NCBI RefSeq assembly: GCF_020283565.1
Contig: NC_060059.1
Span: forward strand, 26,423,838 to 26,487,837
Direction of reading: 5' to 3'
DNA length: 64,000 bases
Origin: Trifolium pratense
Lineage: Eukaryota; Streptophyta; Magnoliopsida; Fabales; Fabaceae
The notes under the pieces were generated by a model, which was given only the letters and a program-made list of their open reading frames with translations, searched no databases and was not told the DNA's origin. Within the stretch, counting starts at the first letter, position 1; each line of letters opens with the position of its first letter. A program made the translations under genes and the position numbers. Positions 25,701 through 34,993 of this stretch are shown here, in pieces.

Positions 25701-28700
25701 TCAGAATAATCAGTTGTCATATTTTCATAATCCTATGTTTGAACTCTTAAGCTTAATTAAAATGAATTTCTGTCCTACCATAATATTTTCAATATTGGAA
25801 CATTTTCAAATTAATCTACTTCCATTGGCTGCAGCTCATCACGGATAGTATTGCTAAAAGGCTTCGACAAGGATGCATTTGTGTGGTCAGTAATAAACTT
25901 GTTAGTATATATATTATGGCAAAATGAACTAGTATAGAACTTGTTAGTATATATTCTTGTAATTTTAAATAAGTTTTAGAGGTTTTATTTTATGTTGTTG
26001 GAAGTATATCAGTATCAATGTGGTCCTTGTACCTGTTAAAGTCAGAGTGTAAAAATGGAGAAATTACAAAGAGAATCAAAAGGACAATCATTGACTCAGG
26101 CTGGGTTTCTCTCTTATTTGAAGTTCGACGTTGTTTAGCTTGAGTTTTGGTATGTTACTATTTAGGAGCTCTTAGGCCTTGTGAACTGTCTTGATTTGAT
26201 GACAGTGTTGGTGTTGTAATTTAGCTTGAAGCATGATTTCAATGAACTGCTTGTTAAATTGATGCAAAGGTGATAAAGTATACTTAATTCACATGGACTG
26301 CTTGTTAAATTGATTTCAAATTATTATCACATTTATATTTTGGTACGTGTATTGGGCTAAGAAAAAGTTGTAAACTGTGTGCATTGATCAGGTCGGATGA
26401 ATATCTATTTGGAAGTTATAACCAGAATCTTCCCAGGAATATTTCCGTCGTAAAAGAAGTAAGTAGAAACAATTTACATTGTGAAATATGGATTTATTTG
26501 AATCAATATATTTTCTTGTATGTGTAATGGTATATTTTCTTATAGATTTTTTCTGGACCTAACCGCCTGGGAACCGAGGAAGCTATTATTGAGATGATTG
26601 ACTTCAGGGAAAAACATGGTGGAATGGGAATTTGAACTGACGAAGCATCAAGCGCAACTATACCTTCCTCTAGTTATTAGGCTTCAAATTGGAACTAAAG
26701 GAGGTGCATAATTTACTGCTTTTAAATTGAACTATACCACTACTATCTCTGTTGGTAACTTCTATCATGAGTTTTATTCATTTGTTTGTATTTGTATTTT
26801 GAGTAGTAAGTTCTCATATTAGTGTAAACCTTGTGTCCAGTTTTTGAAAGGGAGGCAATTCTTATGTGATGGAGCCTGCTGCTGCTTTTCTTTCTCAGCA
26901 ATGGCTAAGTGGTGTATAATTGTCGCTGGTATCTTAACTGCTTAGTAATATTAATGTTGTATCCTTAGCTATTGCTTAGTGTGTTCCATTGTATTGGTGC
27001 ATTTTTTTTTTGAACTGGTATCATGTATCATTTAGAGCTTGCTGAACATCTTGTACACAAGACTTTTTGCTTTTAATGCCAATTTTCCTTTTCCAAAAAA
27101 ATAATTGAGTATTGGAGTAGGTATTTGCATAATTGTTTTGGAAACTTCATTTGCATTGGATTAGGTTTGGTCACCTAGGTATGCTAAAAACGAAAAAAAA
27201 AATCAAACATACCACTACTGATCTGTGTAAATACCCGTAGTGGAATCCTCAATTCTAAAAAAAAAAAAAAATGAAAACCATACATACCACTACGGATATG
27301 TGTAAAAAACCGTAGTGGAATCGCATACATACCACTACGGGTATTTGTAATTACCAGTAGTGGAATCCCAGATTCTTAAAAAAAAAAAACTGGAAACCAT
27401 ACATACCACTACGGATATTGTAAATACCCGTAGTGGAATCTCATACATACCACTACGGGTATTTGTAAAAACCGACGTGGAATCCACATAAATTTAATTA
27501 ATAACTACAGTAGAAACCTGACATACCACGACTGGTATAAAAAGACCCGTCGTGGAAAGTATTGACTTACAACGACGAGTGTGTTTACTACTGGCCGCGG
27601 CCAGTAGTGGAAAGTCTATTTGGCCAGTAGTGGAATCCCCTTTCTGCACTAGTGTTTACTAATGTGGAACACTATCCAACATTACTTCTTTATTAAGATA
27701 ACACTATACCTTAATATCCTTCTTTATCGAATAACATAATTCGATATACTTCTTTATTAAGTTGATTAACACCTTAATATACTTCATTTATACTTCATAC
27801 ATGATTAACAATCATTATAAGCATCAACAAGCATCAACAAGCATCAACAAGCATCAACAAACATCAACAATCATGTAAGAATAAGACACTGATTGAAAAT
27901 ACATGCAAAGGAAGATAGCAGATGAAAAATTGGTGAAATCTGCAGCATTTCCGCCTGGGGCGGAAATTTTTACGTTTGAGGCGTAAGTTTACGTTTTAGG
28001 CGCAAAAATTTACGTTTGAGGCGCAGAAAAGTCTGAAAGGTTGGCTGCTCACTGTTTTTCCGTTTCAGGCGGAAATTATTGTGCCTGAGGCGGAAAAACA
28101 TGCGTTTTCTACACAAAAACGCCCAAAAATCCCATTTTTCATGTTATAAATCCCAAAAGAGTTTGTATTCAAGTGCTACAAACATATCTAAACACAAAAG
28201 GACGGTTCATTTCACCGATCTACCATTTTTACTACGAAAAAGTAGAGATTTAACACTTTTACTCAAAACTCTCAAGAACACAAAGTTCTTGAGTTTAATC
28301 CATTAGAAAACTCGTTTTAACCATTAAATCCGTTCATTAATCATGTTAAAAGCATGTTAAACATATTAAGAACCTTAGGAACGATTTCCATCAAGAAAAT
28401 CCATTCCAAACTAAAACGAAAATGGGGTGGAGGAAGTTCGGGTGAGGAGAAATCGACATTCTCCCCTTCCTCGGGTCACCCACGAATATGAAATCTACTC
28501 TCTTACCTGGATTCGAAGAAAACACGACGAAGATCTCGAATCCCTAGCTCTCCCCTTGCTCTAGCTCCCAAGCTCTCCCTTCTCTTCTCTCAAAAACACA
28601 AGAACATGAGAAATGAATTCTCTCTTCCCTCACTATGCCCATATGGGCGCTCCACACACACACAAGGCCCATTGGGCCTCAAGCCCAATTGGCTTGGCCC

Positions 28701-29910
28701 AATAACACGTTAACTCTCTCTACTCGCTTAATAACTAAAGTACTCGATAAATAACTCAAGTTATTAACTTAATTAAAATGCCACGTTAAATAAAATATTT
28801 TAACACATACAAATAATAATACGAAAATTGGGTCGTTACAACGAGCAATGCAATAAATAACTATTATATATCATAAGGTTTTAAAACTTATTCTCTTTTT
28901 ATTTTTAGATGAAAATGTTAATTAGGTTCGAATATACTATGTTAGTAACTGTAGTTTCTTTGAGCCTCCTTTTTATGAGTCCAAGCTCAATCACTTAAGC
29001 TACGTCTTGATCATGACATAATTAATTGATCATGAATTGAAGAATGTAATTTAAATAACTTATTTACCAGACAATCGTGGATTGTTTCGGAACCATTTGT
29101 TCTAATTCGATCAGTGGAGTCAAGTATATAAAATCTAAGTGGAATTTGGTGTTGGTCCCAGTCAACCCATGTTACTTTGTATCTTAAGGCAAGCTTTCTC
29201 CTTGGTGCTTCAAATCCCTTTATTAATTTGCATTGAAAGTTATCTTTGCAACAAAAGATTCCTCCTTTATATTCGGGGCTCAAGGGTTTTCCATGAATTT
29301 CAGTTGACACATTATAGAAATTTTGTGGGAGATTAAATTGGTCACACCTACATTCAGTGCAGCTTTTCCTATTTTTTGTGCCCCGTGTATCAATGACCAT
29401 GATGTTAAATAGCCATTTCTCTTCCCACCCTTCTGGAATATTTGCAGGGTTTCCTAGTTCAACTGCAAATGGATCGGGAATTTTTGTACTTGTTCCCCGT
29501 GATTCACTTCCAAAACCCCAATAATGTGGAAGAATAGCTTCGTTGCATGTTCCGTCGTTTCTTTTGAAGATGGCACCCCCAAAAGGTTTGGTAAGATCAT
29601 TAAAATCATGAGTTTTATTTATAATATATTTTATAGCAAAATAATGATGAAAGTAAGTTTCATGCAATGGTACAGAATTCCCTTGTTCATCAACTATATC
29701 AACGTCAAAGCTCTTGACTCCTATATGACCCGTTGGAAACTCAATATCAAACATTGATTTTGACACAACTTCTCCGGGCCCCACTTCAAACTTTTCTGAC
29801 AAATATGTTGCTGATTGAATATTAGGAGACTTTATTTGTGAGTAAGTTGTGCTTGATAGCATCACAAGTATTGATAATGAGAAAATAAATGATTTAGAGA
29901 TCAATCTCAT
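16730..29910 (-). CDS. SURNod19: SURNod19 copy 4, exons intact, intron 1 expanded by nested transposons
   Basis: Exon 1 29068-29910, exon 2 17129-17272, exon 3 16730-16960. All three have the same lengths as copy 3, with no stops or frameshifts, so a 405-residue protein is encoded. Intron 1 runs 17273-29067 (11,795 bp against 268 bp in copy 3) because an LTR retrotransposon inserted 46 bp upstream of exon 2's acceptor, and that element in turn received a CACTA transposon. The donor (GTAAAT) and acceptor (TTACAG) are untouched. The retrotransposon lies on the same strand as the gene, so its LTR termination signals could truncate transcripts. The protein has the same signal-like N-terminus and family motifs as copy 3. 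Coding capacity is seen; whether the long intron is spliced is not known. Confidence 0.75.
17319..19455 (-). repeat. 3' LTR of the intron-1 retrotransposon
   Basis: 2137 bp. It contains 11-bp tandem repeats of the GCATCAACAA type (18434-18487) and a cluster of short inverted motifs around GGCGGAAA/TTTCCGCC and TTTACG (18560-18715). Confidence 0.92.
19456..22878 (-). other. Non-coding internal region of the intron-1 retrotransposon
   Basis: Begins with the polypurine tract at 19456-19469 (minus strand AAGTGGGGGAGAGT). No recognisable gag or pol could be read. The plus-strand ORFs here (for example 21122-21439) are antisense to the element and have no protein-family character. A 33-34-bp direct repeat containing CATGCAGTTTTACATCATG occurs three times at about 22491-22578, and AGCGAG-rich repeats lie at 21985-22090. 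Confidence 0.7.
22879..22890 (-). other. Primer binding site, initiator tRNA-Met type
   Basis: The minus strand reads TGGTATCAGAGC, the standard plant iMet primer site, 2 bp from the right LTR. Confidence 0.85.
24822..25130 (+). pseudogene. COG6: Captured COG6 gene fragment (conserved oligomeric Golgi complex subunit 6)
   Basis: Two exon-like pieces with correct splice borders. The first (24822-24971, after a TTTTTACAG acceptor) encodes IAKALNSCSASTGDIISTT and, in another frame, CDYQLSPEE just before a GT donor. The second (from 25072, after CTGTAG) continues INALRDEDLNE. From memory this run matches plant COG6, a subunit of the Golgi tethering complex. A 2-bp insertion near 24912 shifts the frame between the halves, and the second exon is damaged after ~11 residues, so no COG6 product is made. 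Further exon-like stretches at 26395-26460 and 26545-26640 (SDEYLFGSYNQNLPRNISV, FSGPNRLGTEEAIIEMIDF) come from a gene I do not recognise. Confidence 0.72.
27206..27650. repeat. Subterminal repeat array of the CACTA element
   Basis: At least six imperfect ~40-50-bp units alternating ACCACTAC(G/T)G and CCGTAGTGGAATC around a TATTTGTAAA-like core, so each unit is itself a hairpin. A smaller set of the same motifs lies at the other end (23870-24105). In En/Spm such motifs bind the transposon-encoded TNPA protein. Confidence 0.75.
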
Positions 29911-29922
29911 GTTTACCTGCAC

Positions 29923-31790
29923 GTGAATGATTATTGTTACATAATTAGTTATGAATTTTGCTTTTAATGATATTCTTTTTCATAAATTTATATATAGACA
30001 TTAAAATAAGTGTTTGAAATGTCATAGGAAAATTAATTGGATGGAAATGTGTACCACGTGAGACGTCATAATGAATATTTGCTTCTTCTCGAACTTCGAA
30101 GAACTTTTAAAATTAAAAATTGGTAGAAGACAACTTTGTGAAGATGTAGAGATCTTGCATGTTTCCTACTTTTATAGTTGAAATCTTAAAGGTTGTCATA
30201 ACTTTGATGAGGAGAGATTTCAAGTTTCTTACTTTTTTTTACAAACCAACTCACATTTTTAATCCTTTTTTTAGGTGTCTTAGGTATTTTTATTTATTGT
30301 CAAGCAGTTTCAACAACAAAAAAAATCCGTTAAAAATTTATTAGAAATGTGACAATGCAACAAGTCATTTAGAAAAAGGGAAAAAAAATTGACTAGCTAT
30401 TTATGGGTATAATTTAACAAGTAGTTGTCGATTACATCTAAACAAAGATACTGAAAATAACTAAAATAATTTTCAACAATTAATTAGTTAGAAATTTTTG
30501 TCCCGCGTTATCTTGTTTTTGTCGAATGGTTTCAACGGAAAAAAGTTGTGAATCATATGGAGTAAAATCAATGTTACTTTATACTAATTAACCATTGGAT
30601 AAATATAAAGTCCCTTTTAATATTTCAATATTTTATATCTCACTATATTTTATGGCGTAACCTTTTATAAATTATTATTACAAATAAGATTTAAGAGAAT
30701 TCTATATTATTCTACAGTTTACATAAGTTGAATTTTAATTTATCATTTATAATTACACACTAATATTTTGGAATAAAATATATTATATATTGGAAATATT
30801 TGATTTCCTTAAAAAAGAAACGTGATATTAGATTTTTATTTCTATTGTGTGTAATTGTAAAGACTAAGTTTTTCCTCCTCGTGATATTAGATTTAAGAGA
30901 CTAAGTTTTTCATTCTTGGATATTTGTTTTCGTGGAGATCTTAAGCTTCTTAACTTTATGAATGATTCATATATTTAATTTGAAAATAAACGAAATACTT
31001 ATTGTTCTGGACCGGGCCAAGGGCCTATCCGCGACTTTGATCTAGTTATGAAACGGAAGAGATAATTAATTCTTCGGGTGGAATCTTGTATGTTAAGCTC
31101 GAAAGTTAAATGTTGCGTGTATCTGTGTGTTTCTAACGAATGAAGTTTTCACTCCACAATGTCTAGAATTTATATGAACAAAATAAGTTAAAATCGTGCT
31201 AAACAAAAGCATGGCTTAAGACTCCATAGAGCAGGAATTCATTGTATCTATTGAGCAGTGTGTTCTATTTCATTTATATTAGCTTTTCTCTTCCCAGTCA
31301 AACACAATTCTTGAATAATGTTTTACGGACATTTATGGTTGAGAAAATTTAAGGATTTTAAATTTTTTTTATTTGCGGCATAGTGGTAACTTGTTTACTA
31401 CTTGTCAGACTCATAATTATTATTGTATCAATCGAGTTGCAGTGACCATATTATATTTTTATTATTACTCTCTTTATCTCATTATAAGTGTCTTATTTGA
31501 AATATTTAATTTTCTTAAAATACCATTTTACAAAAACCTTTAATTGAATTTAAAGGAGAAAACTTGATTTAGAACCCTTATTATCGTCGAATGCAGTATT
31601 TTTTCTTCTTGACAAGAAACAATTAATGTTAATTTTTTATTTTTTTTTGCCTTAACTTTCCAGATCATACGGAAAGTGGTCTATGATAATCTAAAATTTT
31701 AACGTGAAATAAGTAAATTCTACCCAAGAATTATTCCAATCAAAATTCAAATAGGAGCTCTTTAATCTCTTGAGATCAATTAATTGATTG
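29923..31790. other. Intergenic spacer of array unit 4
   Basis: Copy of the 1.9 kb spacer upstream of copy 4, G-box at 30055-30060. It keeps the ~30 bp absent from unit 3. No genes seen. Confidence 0.75.
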
Positions 31791-32256
31791 TTAAATAGAA
31801 TATGAATAATAAAGAAACTCTACATCAAACAATTGCAAATTCAAAAAGTTTGATGTGTATGTTTCGTATGGCAATTGATCAGCCAAATAGATGTAGATAT
31901 GTCCCATAGCTCCAGTGATAAATTCATTTTTATATCTTGATTCTACCGTCACAGTTTCACCATCATTAATCTTGATTGAACCTGGTGTTGGATAACATAT
32001 AGACATTTCTACAAGATAGCCTTCCTCATTCCCTACTTCCTTTCCTGTTCCATATCTTGGTGTTGATGTACACAATGTCCTTCCATCCTAATTAATTAAT
32101 CCAAAACAAAAAATATTATAGATTATGCAAGCACGATCTGACAAGATTAATTTGACTATATGTGGAATTAAGAAACTTTATTATCGTAAAAGAAATAAAT
32201 TAAGTAAAAACAATCAAGTTTAATAAAACTTGTTCAAATTAATATTAAACCATACC

Positions 32257-34978
32257 TGTAACGACCCAAAATTTAGTATTCGTTATTTAATTATTTTATT
32301 ATGCGAGGGCGTGATTTATAATTAAATTATTAAGCGGCGAATAATCATTTAGCGAGAACGTAAGTTAATGAGCGAGAAGTTATGTTGTTTGGGCCTTTGG
32401 GCGTGGAATAAGCATTGGGCCTAAGCCAAGTGGGCTTTGATCCATGAGAATAGAAAGTAGTATAAGTAGCATAAGTTTGGGTGAATAGTCTCATAAGTTG
32501 CAATTCTTGAGAAAGAGCAAGAGGAGGAGCTCATGAGGGAGAGGGAGAGCTCGTGGGAGAGAAAGAGAAGAGCAAGCTCGAGGAATCGTCGAACTAAGGT
32601 ACGAGAGTTAGATTACATATTCGTGAGTGATTCGGAAGAGGGGAGGATGTCGATTCCTCCATTCCCAAACTCTTTCCACTCTATTTTCTTGTGGGTTTTG
32701 TGGGTGATTTTCTTAATGGAAATTGGATTCTTTTGATCCTAACATGTGTAGTGAACTCATGATAGATGAGGTAAACAACTTTGGGAAGTTGAAAATGGGT
32801 ATATGTAGATGTTTGATCAATGATTTGCATGTTTTGTTAAACTTGCTTAAAATGCAAGAAATTGGTATGAATTTGTAAGTGTGATGTATGTGGGTGTTTG
32901 TGAGTGTTAATTAATGTTCATAAGTACCATATATGCTTGAATTAGCTGTTTATAAGAATTTATAACATGTCTAGACGAATTTTTGAGTGGATTCCATGTT
33001 AAACCGCCTTAGAAAACTCAAGAACAGATATTTTCTGGTGTGGTTCGCTACCTGTTCGCTACAGCGAACATGCTCGCTACGGATTCGCTATCTGTTCGCC
33101 ATGTACCTATAACCCTCTGATGTAGTTCGCTACCTGTTCGCTACAGCGAACATGTTCGCTACGGGTTCGCTACGGGTTCGCTACGGGTTCGCTACGTGTT
33201 CGCTACGGATTCGCTTAGCGAACAGCACTGTGACAGCAACTTTTTGATAATTGTTTTAAGTGCAATTAGGCACTTGTAACATGGTTTAAGGGTATCCTTA
33301 CATGTTTGTTGATACATGTTGATGTTGTTAATGCTTATTGTTAATCGTTATATGATTCGCACGCGTATGCAATGACTTGTAGTTCAAGTGACTATGTTTA
33401 TGTTTTAGCATTAATTTGCAATGTTAAGGAAATGATGTGTGTTTTATGACATAAGTGTAAATGAAACTTTATGTGTATAAAAATGGTTATGCAGATAATT
33501 ATCATGTGAATAATTATGATTTGAGTGATAGGATATTGTGTTATCCTAATGTGTTAGATGTTGGAATTGTGTTTCCGCATCAGTGAATGAATAGCTTCGA
33601 GCTAGATAGCGTCATGTATTTGATGTGTTTAAAAGTAATCATGCATTCATGAATAATTGTGTTATGGGAATCATGTGAATTCCAATGATTGATGAAAATG
33701 GACTATGTTTATGAAAAGTGGCCGAAGATGGGATTATGTTATCCGAGATCTGGAGCCCATATCCAAACATGATATAAAACTGTGTGACTCCTCTTTATGG
33801 GAGAGATGGTTGATGATAACCATATCCTACATGATATAAAACTGTTATTGAGCTTATCCAAGGGAGATAAGGTGGTTCGGTAAGTTCCGACGCATCCAAC
33901 AAGATGTAAAACTGGGTTCATCTTAAATGGGGTGAATAGCAGCATCCAACATGATGTAAAACTGGTTTGGTCCACCATTGGTGAGACGCTTATCCTGCAT
34001 GATGTAAAACTGATGTAGAGTCCGTGCATGACTATAATCTGAACAGTCCGTGCATGACTATAATCTGAACAGTCCGTGCATGACTATAATCTGAACAACG
34101 TGGAAATGGTACCACATGCATTAGTCGTGTCTAGGGATGACATGACATTGGATAATTGGCATTAGATGCATTAGGGTAAATGCACATGTATTTGATAATT
34201 GTTATGTGACATTATCTGATTGGATTGTAATGTGTTTTCCGTATGTGTTAAGCTTTGGTATTTACTAATTGTTTAATACTGTGATTGTTGCCATGTCTTG
34301 GTATATGAGTAGAGTCCGTCATGACTATAAAATGAACAAGTGTAGAGTCCGTCATGACTATAAAATGAACAAGTGTAGAGTCCGTCATGACTATAAAATG
34401 TACACTTTGGTAGTGTCCGAGAAGACGTGAAACTATATGATTGGTGTGTTTGTAAATGAATGATTAATTGGTAGTCGTATTTGACGATGTATGTGCGTGA
34501 GTTAGAAATGTATGATAGCGTGTGAAGTGTGTAGTATACTACTCACACTTATATTTATGTTTATGTTTTCTAACTCTCTGCTTTGTGTTAATTGCTGGAC
34601 CTTTGGGGGTCCAGGTTGACAGGTTATGTGTTAGCCTCGTCCGAGTGCAATGGTGAAGCTCTGCTCTGATTGAGACACGGGAAAAAGGGGTTTTTATATG
34701 TATATGCATGTAGTCCTCTTAGTATACTCTGTTGGTCTTAAGCTTTCATTTGAAAAGTATCCGTTTTGTATAACTAATAACGCATCGTTCGATGCGAGGT
34801 TTTGTTTTTAGTTCATTCGAATATTTTACTAGACAAATGTATTAGTATTATCTTTGAATGAAGTTTGTGATATTCAAACCAGCGCTTTATAAATCAGATT
34901 TTCAATTTTTCCGCTGCGTATTTTCGAAAAAGATTTTATAAAGGCAGAGATAATTAAATAACGGGTTTGGGTGTTACA
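32257..34978 (+). repeat. 5' LTR of the intron-2 retrotransposon
   Basis: 2722 bp. It contains a TTCGCTACGGG-type tandem array (33043-33222), five copies of a (C)ATGATRTAAAACTG motif (33766-34012), three 26-bp units starting AGTCCGTGCATGAC (34019-34096) and three ~33-bp units starting AGAGTCCGTCATGAC (34311-34408). Confidence 0.92.
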
Positions 34979-34981
34979 AAG

Positions 34982-34993
34982 TGGTATCAGAGC
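34982..34993 (+). other. Primer binding site, initiator tRNA-Met type
   Basis: TGGTATCAGAGC, 3 bp after the left LTR. Confidence 0.85.

Larger units (their letters stand above)
23846..27654. mobile_element. Non-autonomous CACTA (En/Spm-type) transposon, 3809 bp
   Basis: Terminal motifs are CACTAGTAGAAAAAT at the left and the complement of CACTAGTGCAGAAAG at the right, flanked by a 3-bp TTT duplication (23843-23845 and 27655-27657); the empty site is seen in the partner LTR near 18265. Subterminal regions are packed with CCACTAC/GTAGTGG motifs (23870-24105 and 27206-27650). There is no transposase. The interior instead carries intron-exon DNA captured from a host gene, including a COG6-like piece at 24822-25130. 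Confidence 0.92.
17319..28840 (-). mobile_element. Non-coding LTR retrotransposon (LARD-like) in intron 1 of copy 4
   Basis: The ends are TGTAACACCC...GGGTCGTTACA, flanked by a perfect 5-bp duplication ACGAG (17314-17318 and 28841-28845). The primer site (initiator-Met type) beside the right LTR and the polypurine tract beside the left LTR give minus orientation. LTRs are 17319-19455 (2137 bp) and 22893-28840 (2136 bp after removing the CACTA insert and its 3-bp duplication); I find about two substitutions and one indel between them. The internal region (3437 bp) has no meaningful ORF on the element strand, so the element depends on proteins from elsewhere. It belongs to the same family as the element at 32257-48876. 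Confidence 0.92.
22893..28840 (-). repeat. 5' LTR of the intron-1 retrotransposon, split by a CACTA element
   Basis: LTR copy interrupted at 23845 by 3809 bp of CACTA DNA and resuming at 27658. Outside the insert it matches the left LTR almost perfectly. Confidence 0.9.

Noticed and set aside
32533..32736. 67-residue ORF repeated at 38090-38293, arginine/serine-rich
   Set aside because: It lies within the LTRs, so it is duplicated by structure. Composition reflects GAGAGA-rich LTR sequence, with no family match.
33043..33222. Possible CRISPR-like array of TTCGCTACGGG repeats
   Set aside because: A eukaryotic LTR with contiguous repeats and no unique spacers of constant size.
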